Position numbers and translations under genes: made by a program. This document shows positions 23,601 to 35,800 of a stretch of DNA of 64,000 nt, piece by piece (position 1 is the first letter of the stretch; every line of letters begins with the position of its first letter). The DNA lies in contig OZ176053.1 of the NCBI GenBank assembly GCA_964247055.1, positions 7,564,001 to 7,628,000 of the forward strand, in the 5' to 3' direction. The DNA comes from Paragordius varius. Taxonomy: Eukaryota; Nematomorpha. Under the pieces are notes generated by a model. It was not told the origin of the DNA and made no database searches. It saw only the letters and a list, made by a program, of their open reading frames with translations.

Positions 23601-25985
23601 ATTATAACTTGGGAAAAAAAGTGCCAAAAAATCATTTTTGAGACATGATATCACTTGAAATGATTTATCGAGTAAGCGGCTAATTACGGAATCCATAAAA
23701 GACTCGAATATGTTTGGCGCATTCGTAAAAATTTAAAAATCATAAAATTTATGCCAACATTATTTTTGAAGTTATTTTTTGTACAAACCTTTTTCACATG
23801 AAATGGCTCTCAACTGATAGAGCCTAATTTAAAAAATTGGCTCAATCATGCTTGGAGTATTTAGGATTAATAAAAACTTTCGGATTTTAATTTAAATAAG
23901 CGTTCACGTTTCCGACATAATTGTATAAAGCTATTAATAGAATATTGGCGGTGATTTAATTAAGGAAATTATATTAATAATTTCCCCTTTATTATACATT
24001 TTGCTGATATTTCATTGCAAACAGGCGCCACTGTATTTTTTAAATATGTAACTATTAAAAATGAAAAATCAAACATACCAACAAAAATACAAGTTAAATC
24101 CCATGTTAACTAAAATACCGAAATCGCCAATAATATCTTTTGTTTATATTTTAAAACTTTTTGGCCTACTTTATATAATATACAATAATAGGTTAAATGT
24201 AATTTATGTAAATGTATTAAACAGATGGCGTATTTTTAAATTAAAATATTATTGTATTTAACCAAAAGTAATTTTAATACGCTCTTATCATTATGAGTCT
24301 CATGTACTTCAATATTTTATATAAAAGGCATCATCAGCGCCTGTTATTCCTCCAAAACTTGTAAACTTAATATATATACGAAATCATTACGTTTAAATTT
24401 CGGACCTAAAGCACTCTCTTCTATCTTCTAAAAATTGTTCTTTTCATTCAATAATATACTTTACAAACAATTAATTATAATGTTAAAGCATGTAACTGAT
24501 TGATTGATTATAAATAATTTCACAAAACAGATGTTTATGAAAAAATGGTCTTTCAACACAAGTACACAGGGGCTCCCCTCCCTCTAAAACAAATTCGAAA
24601 TAATTATAATTGAATTCAGCAGTAAACCATATCGTAACATCATTTATGATTCATTATATACATTAAATATTAATAATTATAACTTGCTTTGCCTAATTAA
24701 TTATAATTACATAAATTGATAATTAACGATAAACAATCAGTTGTGTTGGCGTTTATGTTTATGTTGCATAGTGTTGTTGCTCGTTAACTCTCATCTCCCC
24801 AACTCATGTCTCTGCGTGTGTGTGATCAGCTGTTTTGCAATCATCTGTGCGAAGCGACTAGCCGCCGCCGACCTTTGGAGCGTTGTTGTGGTTGAGATAA
24901 GATTAACTATACATATTATAATATATATTTGTGCTTTGTTTGCCGTAAATTTCTGCTAATAGAAAATGTCGTCTCAAGCAAAAGCCGAATGAACATTCAA
25001 AGGGGAACAGTATCATTAATGAATAAAATTAATTAAAATTCTTTCACAACACTTGAAACATTTAATAATTCTATAGGACCTTTTACAAAAACAATCTCAA
25101 TCAAGTTAATCTGTAAAATGGTTTTATAGGACAAACTTAACGCAAAACAACCAAACTCTAACTGTAACTGTATAGTAACTAATCTTAATCATTGTTAAAA
25201 ATTATGCATAATTAATTATGAAGTTTATTCATCATCGCATCGCAAGCTATTTCTCTCATTCATAAAATATATCTATAGATTACAACGCAGCTATCTATTT
25301 ACTCATAAATATTGCATATGCTCGTCTCTTCTAAGATATTGTAAACATTTATTCAAGAAAGCAACCCGAGTATGGATTGAGTTGGCTCTCACTTCGCCAC
25401 AGAAGTGATGATGTCTCTCTATCCTACGAAGGTGTATTTGGTTAAGGGTAAGCGTGCTTATGGGTCCACCCGGCCACTGTCATAGTCTCAAGATACATGT
25501 GGAGACTGGCCACCTTTTTTTATAAATAATTGATACGACCTTGAGACATAGTAGGTAGGGTGGACTCTTCCTGGTCAGGTGAATGGTAAAGCTTTTATCA
25601 GTCGTGACATTTAAACTGTATATTTTTTTACTGAATTCCCATGGTGCTGTGTAACTTGAACAAAAATTAGCATTAACACGTTATTTTATATATAGTGGCC
25701 TATATTACTGATGAAGCCTCACCCATTTATTCTACACGTTTTCCGAAAAATTGTCTCATTCAACATTCTGCATCAAGCAATCAGTTAAATTTTAATTATT
25801 TCTTAAATAGGTGCTGCGTAAACACAAAGGTACATTTCGTACAAAAAATGTAAAAAAGGCCAACTCGATGTTAGCTCAAAAAGGGTTTTATTGTAAACAA
25901 AAACTTAATTATATTGATAATTTCTAAATTTGTAATAAATGTTTGTTAATGCGTCCCTAAAGCAGTGATATTCAAACTGCAACCA
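23601..25985. other. Gene-free spacer; GC-richer patch at 24735-24960
   Basis: Mostly AT-rich unassigned sequence. At 24735-24960 the base composition rises (CTAGCCGCCGCCGACC, GTGTGTGTGATCAGC). The patch is followed by a very short ATG frame (MSSQAKAE), so it could be a promoter or leader exon, but no gene can be attached. At 25380-25600 a GC-richer segment reads like a repeat fragment. A short R1 fragment (ACACGTTTTCCGAAAAATTG) lies at about 25735. Around 25965 CAGTGATATTCAAACTGC resembles a hAT terminus. Confidence 0.4.
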
Positions 25986-25989
25986 TCGT

Positions 25990-27340
25990 CTAATGATCTC
26001 TGTGTCAGTCGTAATTTTGCCACAGGTAGAGTATGGGTGTTTTTAGAATTTTTGTTGTTGTTGAGCTTGTAGTCGGTTGTCGGCCATTAGCGATTTTTAG
26101 GAAAACCATCCACTCGGTTCTGTCGTGGGCTTTTTGAAATAGTTTTTGCAGTGACATTTTGGAAAGTGATAAGATTTCGTCTATCCAACGAATACGTCTT
26201 CGTCTTCTTCCTCTCTTGCCATTACTTTTCCTAACATAAATATCCTTTTCCAAAAAATGACTGAATTTTTATTTTATTACTTTACCCTGAAGCGTTGTTT
26301 GTGCGTTGCTTTTTTTAAGATGTCCTTGTTCTTTATTTTGTCCATCCATGTTATATCAAGTATTTTTCTCCAGCAAAACATTTGAAAAGCATTTATTATT
26401 TTCTCGTCTTCACCTTTAATAGTCTAGCTTTCACATCCGTATAACATGATAGGAAATATTAATGCGTTTATTAGTCGGATTTTTGTTTTTTAATTTAAGT
26501 CTCTTGTAGTGTTCAGCTAGAGCGCATTTGGCGATAGCTATGCGTCTTTTTATGGGAACTGGAGCTTGAATCGTTGATCATGCTTCCGACCACTTGAATT
26601 GTTGATAGCTTCCGACCATTTAAATTGTTTCGTTTTAAATCCAAAGTAAGTCATAGAAATGAGGGGAGTTGATTAGTTTGTTGAGGTTTAATATTAGATT
26701 GTAATAGCACTGATTTATAAAAGTTCCGAGGCTGTTTTCAAGGCTTGTATGTGAATTGCCAACCGTCTCGTCTACGTAGTGGAGAGTCGCCAGGGTGTGA
26801 CCACTTTATTCCTGGCAGATTTAGATCCCTTATAATGCATTTCAAATAAATATTGAACAACATGGGGGATGAAATGCAGCCTTGACGCAGACCTATGTTC
26901 ATTGGGCTCCAGGAAATCGGACCATGCGGGGTGAGTGATAGCTTGGAGTTGGAGTATATGGAATTAATTGGTTTGATTATATCGCAAACTCCTATTTGTT
27001 TAAGGGCTTCCAGAGAACATGTTGAAGGGTATCGAAGGCTTTAGAGAAATCCACGAAGTATAGGTGTGGCTCATTTTGGAATTCACTGTTTTTTTCCATT
27101 ATCCATCTAATGAGATCATGTCTCGACACTTTTTCTCTAAAGCCTGCCTGTGTCATTGAGATTCCGGGTTGGCATATGTTTGTAGAGGATTTTGTATTAA
27201 TTTTAAAAATTTGAGGTTTGGTTGACTAATGCTATTGTGCGGTAGTTTTCACATAATTTAGGATCGCCCTTTTTAAATATCGGGACCACGGATGATTTGT
27301 TCCAGTCTGCCGGGGATGCTGCCTCATCCAAACACTAATT
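25990..27340 (-). mobile_element. RTE-like LINE, 3' part, dead
   Basis: Minus-strand reading gives broken but ordered blocks of a LINE ORF: a polymerase region from about 27330, YGCES at about 26430, INAFQMFCWRKILDITWMDK at about 26340-26400, and the C-terminal signature GKRGRRRRRIRWIDEI with SLQKLFQKAHDRTEWM (26100-26253), characteristic of RTE-type LINEs. Stops and frame changes occur throughout. This is a different copy from the one at 5.0-11.4 kb. Confidence 0.82.
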
Positions 27341-28245
27341 TTAAACAATACTTAAAGCAAGTGAACCGTATTTTAATCGCTAAAAACATTACTCCAAATG
27401 ATGAAATATTAAAAAACTTATTCCTTGTGTATGCAAGACTCAGGACAATCTCGAAACTGGAAAATTAAGCATTCCCAACCAAAATAGAGGATATGACATG
27501 GTCAAATTCAAAAATTGGCATTTGAAATCTTTGCCCCTGATAAAAGTATATGGCTGAACCGAAAGAAATTCTTCAAAACAATAAAAGCGAATCGATCATG
27601 AGTTATGCTGAAAGACTAAAAGTGATCGCAGACGATTGAGATTTTGGAGGCAATATAGCATACCTATTAAGAGATGTTTTCTTAATAGGAATAAATATCT
27701 AAATCCTAGAAAGAGAATTACATATAAGATTTCCCATGTGTCTTTACAGATGATAGTAGACATGGCAATATCCCTCGAGTTGATTCTGTCAAAAGTGTTT
27801 ATTAAGATCCAACAAGAAAGAATTATGGAAAAGAGATTGTCAACAATGTGGCAAGCGACATTCGATCGAGAGATGTGATGCAAATGGTCAACGTTGCCAC
27901 AAGTGTGGTAAATACAATCATTTTACCAAGTACTGTCGTACCAAGTATTGTCGTAAGCAAGGTGTTCGTTTAGTAACATATTCAATTGGGATGGGTCCAA
28001 CAATAACCGTGCAACTAAACGGAATAGAAACAACAATGTTATTTGACACAGGTGCTGATGTAGCGGTTATAAATGACAGATGCGGGACAATAGGACAACC
28101 ACGACTAGACATAGCACAGAGACTGTCGGCGCACAATAACGAAACGATTCCGACCATCGGTAAAACAGAGTTAAGCGTAACAATGAATGGTATTACAAAA
28201 AACCTTGAAGTTTTGTAACCAAGGCACATCGACCATTATTTTTGG
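27330..28245 (+). mobile_element. Ty3/Gypsy remnant, Gag-protease part (fossil)
   Basis: A partial Ty3/Gypsy element related to the one at 5.5-10.3 kb: the Gag-like start around 27340-27460 resembles its Gag. A zinc knuckle CHKCGKYNHFTKYC (CX2CX4HX4C, about 27882-27925) follows, then a protease with the LFDTGAD active site (about 28038-28058). No LTRs were found, and everything downstream of protease is absent here. Broken, with several breaks; age unknown but clearly old. Confidence 0.75.
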
Positions 28246-28454
28246 TTTCCATTGGAGCATTTGAATTAAATTAACTAATAATGTGATGATTAATTATAAT
28301 TAAAGTTAACTAAAATAACTTACAAAACTGTAGTTTAATTACAAAATTGAGCTTTGGGATATAAAACATCAAAAGGTAAACTACAAAAAAGTGAAAAAGT
28401 TATGATGTGTTAATATACACAGTGGACAAAATCGGGAGGCATGAAAGAATATCT

Positions 28455-31400
28455 TGATGAAAATATATTCTGATAAAAAAATATATCAGGATTATTATGG
28501 TGCTTTTGGTTTTGGCCCTTACGCGTGATATCAGAAAGTTATTTAGACTTATTTGCTAAGTGCTCCATATCAGGGATTGTCAAAATATCACATATTTTGC
28601 AATAAATTTTTTTTGATGAAAGCAAATATTTTAATTTTTAGGTGGGGGCTTCAAAAGTCCTAAATTTTTTTGCTTTCCTTAAACGGGCTGGTTTCATAAT
28701 ACACGCAAAAATGCCGAAATTTCGCAAAAAAATTAAGATATAAGTTAAATTTTGACATAAAAAAAATATTTTTTTAAAAAAGCATACTTAAAAATTTAAT
28801 TTAAAATTTTGTTGAAGTGTACTTTCTGCTATTTTTAGGCATGATGGAAACGGTATAATATCGCTTTTAAATATTATTACTCTTCCTAGAAAATTTGATA
28901 ATGCCAAAGATTACAATCGCTTTAAAATTTCATTCAGCTCGATTTAAATTGGGGTATCTAATACCCCAGACCATTTTTATATTAGTATTCTTAAAAAACT
29001 ACCCAATAGAATCGTCCTAATTTAAATTTATTCTTCTATCCCAATATAAATTATCATTAAACCAAAATATCTAAATAAAATTACGTTTTAAAAAAAATTC
29101 ACATCTCGAATTGGCGCCATAATTATTTTTGAATTTTTTTACCAGAAAAGATATCATTTATAATACTTTCCGTTACGAAGCATTTATATTGTTATGAAAG
29201 AATATTTAGATAATTTTAATAGCACCAGAGATTATTCGAGCGATAATGTGGATATGGCTTCTCATCTTAGAAATCTGTAAAAAAATTATTTAGTTTTTAA
29301 TATAACGGTAAATCTAGCTTATCCAAATCATATGTTTGGATTAAACACTTAAATCCTACAAAAATCAAAATATCTAATGTTATTTTTATCCTCAGGCCCA
29401 AATCAATTATCCAATTATAACATTGAATTCTTTCATAACTAATAACATAAAATTTTGATTATAAAGCTTGGATTAAAAAACTAACAAAAAATCTTAACAA
29501 AATCATTTTTCAGTTTTAGAAAAGTTAATAATTTCGGAACGCAATAATATTAATTTGCCAAAAAGGTATATACGTTTATATACAAAGTGCTATTTGTGTC
29601 CAAGATCTTAAAAAATCCGAATATTTTGCCAAGTATGCCGAAATCCGGTGAGAAACCACAGAAAAACCATCATTTATTGAAATAGTTGTTAAATAATTAT
29701 TTTTGCTTTTTTGTATATTATGTAAAACGTTAATAAATAAGTATTCGCAGGATAACATGTTTGATAACTAGAAATTTTTTCTGAACTTGAGCACATAATC
29801 AAAACATCTAGATCTCTCCTATGAAAATAATCTAAATAAATTAGTTTTTTATTTTAGATACATTTACCGATCATCCTACATCGGAATCCGTTGTGATATA
29901 GAACAATACTAAATATAAGTGGTACTTACCGTAACTAACGGGCCGAATAAATTGTTTTTTTCAAGGGCCACAAAATAATACCGATAAATATTACTTCAGG
30001 GGCGTACCGAGAGGGGGGGGGGCAAGGGGGTGTATCATGCCCCGGGCGGAGTTATTTAGGGGCGCCTAAATGATTTTTTTAAAATCAAATTTTAATTATA
30101 CAAAATTAATAAGAACTTTCAAATGAGATTTTTCATAGGTAATAATCCATATAATATATACTCTATTATTCACTTAATTAGTACTACTGAATAAGTTTAG
30201 CATTATATAATTATTTAATAGATTTAAAATTTATATGACTGTGCTGTCTTATCAATGGTGTTTGCAACGTTTGTATTCTTTTTTACTAAATTGTTTTAGG
30301 GGCTTTTAAAAATAAGGGGGGAGGGACTCCATAAAAGTTTTATGCCCCGGGCACCGCAAATGCTCGGTACGCCACTGAGCTTCTAAATCTATACTCAGAA
30401 ATCTTTTGCTGATTATACACAAATAGTTTGAGCATTATGGCATATTTTAATATTAATCAATGATATTTGACAAATCCGATTATAATAACAGGCCACTCAA
30501 ACCTAATATCTCTATGTGTTCCATAAATTTTTTAAATATGCCGCCTTGATGTAAGTTGTGATAAAACAAGGATAACTTCAGCACATTATATAATTAATAT
30601 TGGCCAAAACTCTATAGAGCCTTATCTTCAATTTTTAAGTATTTCTTGTATTGAAATCATTATAATCGAATGTCAACGAAATGCGTATGATCACAGCCAC
30701 ATCAGTTTTAAGTAAATGTCTAAGATTGCGAAAAAGTTGTATTAAGCTAAAACAAAAAAACAATTTAATAATTAATGTTTTTAAAAAAATTTAAGAGCCG
30801 CATGACTGTTAACCGCGGTTTGAGTTTCACCGATCTAAATAATAGACGATTTATTTCTAGTAGGTAAGAATCAAATTTTGTGTTATTTTAAAAGATGGTT
30901 ATAGGATTAAAGATTCATAACTGGATATAAAGCAATTATGTGTTAAACGATATAGTAGATTGGTAGATTAATTATTCTGGGAGATCAAGATTTAATATTT
31001 ATCAATTTTGTTCACCTGTTGACAGAACCATCTTCGTAAATATGATGATTCCGTTTCTATATAATATTAATGCTATAAATTTGAATATAAAATTTACTTA
31101 ATTGAGGGATGTTTAGCAAATCTCTTTATAAAACCGATAAGAATATGTTGTTTCTTGAGATAAAATAATTGTCAAATATTTTATAAGAATATTTTAATAT
31201 ATATTTTTAAAAGACTATAAAGTAAAATAATTTACTTTTACGTTTTCTTTTCTTTTATTACGATGCTAAACATAAATAATAGATATTTGTAATTCGATTG
31301 TCTGAAGCATGTTTAGATTTTATTATGTAAATTCATGTAATGTTAATTAGGGATTAATAAATAATTGAGCGATAGAACTTTACAACAATAAGTGTTTAGT

Positions 31401-32090
31401 AAATTTGCTTTTCAAAGGCGTGAGATATACAACTACCCCATTTTGAATCTAAGGACTGAAATGAATGTGTTGTTTTTATCCGAGTGTTTAAGATTCGCTA
31501 CTTTAAATTTTCAGTGAATTTTATATAAAAACACCATTCATATTTGACATAATTAAGACAAACGAAGTAATGAATCAAAATTCTGAGGTGATAGAAATGT
31601 TCAGCATCATCAAATTATATGAAAAAAGGTTATATACAATATCTAAAAGCATTAATATACCGTTTTCATCATGCCTAAAAATAGCAGAAAGTAAGCTTCA
31701 ACAAAATTTTAAATTTGTTAAAATTTAGCATATTTAAAATTTTTATTGCGCACGGCTTTTTCGTTTATTTTAAAAGAAATAGTAAATTTTTAAAAGAGCA
31801 AAAAAATTGGGACTTTTGGAGCGCATAGCTAAAAATTAAAATATTTTAAAAAATCTTTTTTTTGCTTTTTTTAAGTATAAGATATATTTAAGTGGTATTT
31901 TTTGGAATGAAGCATTTAGCTTTTATTGCTTAAAATTTATTACAAAAAATGTGGTCAAATTTTGCCATTTTCGGATAGGGATCGCTTACCATAAAAGAGT
32001 AAATACTTTCTATATCGCTTTTAAGCCCTAAAACTAAGACAATGAGATTCCTGATGCATTTTTCTATCGGAATATATATATTCTACATAA
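28455..32090. repeat. Large inverted-repeat element with nested insertions
   Basis: The left arm (about 28455-28960) and right arm (about 31420-32090) are inverted copies. GTACTTTCTGCTATTTTTAG at 28820 faces CTAAAAATAGCAGAAAGTA at 31675, and GGCATGATG faces CATCATGCC. Outer ends share an ATATATTCTGATA-type terminus. Inside lie another inverted-end unit (near 28950 and 31450, matching the small element at 32115-32665) and a separate MITE at 29997-30377. No transposase is visible. A related, shorter element is at 54690-56330. Confidence 0.6.
29997..30377. mobile_element. Non-autonomous DNA transposon with CAG(T/G)GGCGTACCGAG termini
   Basis: The left end CAGGGGCGTACCGAG and right end CTCGGTACGCCACTG are near-perfect inverted repeats. 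Inside both ends are a G-rich run (a run of ten G at about 30013) and CCCCGGGC motifs; the interior is AT-rich without coding potential. No clear target duplication. It sits between AT-rich halves that look like an older hAT-type sequence (GGGCCG at 29940, AACCGCGGTTTG at 30810). Confidence 0.65.
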
Positions 32091-32114
32091 TATTTTTTTG
32101 TGTTTGTATAGTAA

Positions 32115-32665
32115 CACTTCGATTCAAATAGGGTAACTAAATCCCCTTGACTAAATTTTAGTTACGATTTTTAAAAAACTACTGAAGGAAAGGGTCCCAA
32201 TTTAAATTTAAGCTTCTATCTTAATAAAAATTATATAAATGTGCCAAATAAATAAAATTTTGTTTTGAAAAAAAAAGTTCCATGTCAAACTACTTCGGCG
32301 CCATTTTTATTTTACAAAAGTGTTGCAAAATATCGTCTAGATTTACTTTTAAGGATAAAATAAAAGCTAATTTATTATTTAAATTACATCTTACATCGAT
32401 AGAAATATAAAAAGTGGTTTATTTTGTATTATTTTTTTAATTACCATACACATGTCACGTTGACTAAACTTTTGCCTTTCGGTTTTAGCTTAAAATAAGT
32501 AATATTAAATATTTTTGAATAAAATTTTTTTATATATTTCGGTTTATTTATGTTATATAAGTGCAATGCCATGGTTTTGATTCGATTCCATATTTTTTTA
32601 AATTATTTTTTAAACAGGCCTGGGGTATTTAACTACCCCAATTTGAATCGAAGGACTAAAACGAA
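32115..32665. mobile_element. MITE with ACTACCCCAATTTGAATCGAA-type termini
   Basis: It begins TTCGATTCAAATAGGG and ends CCCCAATTTGAATCGAA, inverted copies. The same unit is found at about 55285-55815, nested in the inverted-repeat element there, with shared internal text (GTTCCATGTCA.ACTACTTCG, ACACATGTCACGTTGACTAAA). A third, diverged version has its ends at 28950 and 31450. Non-coding. It lies just upstream of the first visible REEP exon. Confidence 0.65.
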
Positions 32666-32813
32666 TGTGTTGTATCCAAGCGTTATATGAAACATAAGAA
32701 ACAATTTACAGTTTAATCAATATGATCTTGTAACAGTCCAATTCAAAAATTGTGATGTTATCAGCATTTTTATCCAGAATTATAATGTAAATTTGATAAT
32801 TTTTATAATTTAG

Positions 32814-35800
32814 ACTTGTTTTTGGCACTCTTTATCCAGCTTATGCTTCATATAAAGCAGTGAAAACCAAAAATCTTAAAGAATATGTAAGTCTTAATTA
32901 ATTATTTGTGTTTGAGTTGAAATGCAATAAACAATATTTTTATTCTTTTATCCTTATTATAATAACTATCTTAATTTTTAATTTATCTTGCCTAATAATT
33001 GTCTTAAAACATTTATGTAACGAATATATTATTAATATATTTTTCTAGATAAAAATCATTTTAAAATTATTTTACAATAAATTTCTTTATATAATTATTT
33101 TTGTATAATTTAGGTGAAGTGGATGATGTATTGGATCGTATTTGCTCTCTTTATTTGTGTCGAAACTTTTGCCGACATTTTACTGGCTTTTTGGTATTTT
33201 ACCATATTAAATTAATAAGATATATTTGCCTAATTTTTCATATATAACAATAGCTATATCTTAATTAATATCTTAATTATTTTTTTTCATTTACATAAAA
33301 TAAATTATTTAATATAATACGGAAGAACAAATTAATTATAGTTTTATATTTTATCCGCCCTTTTAGTGACAATCATCAACAATTATCTAAATATATATTT
33401 GACAAATTTATTATGCGCTTAGAAAAATGTATTTTTTGATATTCAATTTTATTATAAGAGTAAATTATATACCGTATTAATTTTCATAATCAATTATTAT
33501 TAATTATAATATATGTTAAAAGTTTAAAAATCAATATAATTTTTTAAACATTAAAGCATATTTTTATATATCTACTTTTATATCATTTAAGAAATACCAT
33601 ATGTTGGTTGTAATTTATTCCAGTACATGTAAATAAATTTAAATATTATCGATCTAATAAAATTAAAAATAAAATTTATACTTATAAACGATGAATAATA
33701 TTTAATAAATAACAAAGTGTAACGCCAACTTGTCTTATGAATTCAAGAAAAATTTAAATGAATATTTACTTAGAGACAAAGATCTTGTTTCATTATTAAC
33801 TCCTAAATGGATAGTTCCATGAACCAAAAAACAATATTATTTTAAAAATTCTTCCAAATTATGATAATAGCATTTAGAGTTAACTGTACATATAAAATAT
33901 ATCCACATAACTGTTATTTGCAAGTAAAAGGAGCATTTTCAACTATTAACATTTTTAAAAATATTTTGGAACTAAATTTATAAGCCACTGCATAGGCTAA
34001 AAGTTAGCCCAATATCATTATTTTTATCATTCATATTACTCTAGGGTAGCCAAATAATATTTTTTAAATATGAATAATAATAATAGGATGCCATTGTACT
34101 ATGAAATCAAAATAATTTTCCTCTTTTGGTTACTATCACCGTGGACAAAAGGTTCGAGTTGCTTGTACAGAAAATTCGTTCACCCTGAATTATCCAAACG
34201 TGAAAGGGTTATTAAACTTTTTTTAACTAAAGACTTATTTAATATTTATATAAATATACTTAAAATTTACTAAAGATTATTGTTAGGCACTCTTTATACA
34301 AATTTATTACATAAAATATGTATATTTTTGTTTGGTTATATTTATAAATTAATATAATTCACAAAGTTTTGTCCATATACATATATATACCAAAATTCTT
34401 ATTTATGTTTAATCCATAAATTTTGTAAAATCTATTAAAATTATATGACATTATAAATCAAAGTACAATAGTACTGTTCTGTTTTTCCCAATGAGTTTTC
34501 CTTAATTATCAATTAATTTAATATTATATTGGTTAAAGATAAACTTTATTTTGAAAAAATTATAGGCAATAAATTTAGGAAATATTTTTATGTTGTTTAA
34601 GTTATTAACCTAATTATTTATCATATCATAACACTAGACAACAAATTTTTCTGCCACTCGAGTTTTTTGCATTTTCTGATATTTAGTATCATTTTAACAG
34701 TAAATCTGAAATAAAAATTTAAACTCGATGGAAGAATTTTGTATAAATTGATTTTTTTGATTATGCGCCCTCTTTATCAAAATTTTACTAAAAAATGTTT
34801 TTCTATGAAAATATACAAGTAATGCCCATTTGTAATATATCATTCGAAAGAGTATTAAAAACTCTATAAAATGCATACTAATATGTATTACATCGACAGT
34901 TAATATTGGACACAAAGAGCGACAAACGCGCGAAGCGAGAGCATTTTTTTTAATTATTATATTTTTAAAACTAATGGATGAAAATAGTTCAAACTTTGTT
35001 TAGATGGAGATGAATGTCCAAAAAAGATAACGCAAGAAAGTTTTTTTTGATTAAAACATTTTTTATTGCTTTTATGTCACTCAAAACAGCTATTTTTAAG
35101 TTTTTAGTTTTTTAAAAAATACCATCTCATCAATATTAATTTATTTTCTTTACAAGGCTGATAATTCTGAAATTTTAAAGATAAAAACAAAGTTTAAGGT
35201 ATTTTTGATCTTTTATAGCCATTATGTAATAAATTTACAGTTATAACTATGCATTTTAGTATCCACTAGATAAAATATTCATGATAATAATAATTTTTAT
35301 TAAAAAAGCAAACCAAAAGCTTTTAAAAAATTTTTTTAAATTAAATACTAATATAACCCTAATAGTTATATTAAAATAATTTATATGATTTTCAAATTAG
35401 TTTGTCTGTGAAAATTCTTGATTTATTTAAGGATTGAAAATTTCGACCATTTAAATCCAAATAACTTTTACATCCCATTGAATTAAATGACTTACTACCA
35501 TTTAAAAGATTCGGTTTTTTGCGCTCTTTCGAATGATATAAAATACATGGCTTCATATCTAAAACTTTAAATTTTCGAAATTTCGAGTTTAATGTTAAAT
35601 CGGGGCCAAAAATTATCGATAAACTCTAATATAAAAAAATTCTTCCATGCTAGACCAATTTTCTTTTCAGATATACTAATTATGTACTTTAATGAAATAA
35701 ATTTTAAATTTACAAGAATGGCAGTTAAAAAAAGTTAAAATTTGTTGTCTAGTGTAATCACTGATAAATATTTTTTTAATTTTTTACTTTTTTTATTAAT

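Noticed and set aside
25690-25760. Hammerhead ribozyme (CTGATGA core seen)
   Set aside because: No matching stem II or GAAAC core could be folded around it.
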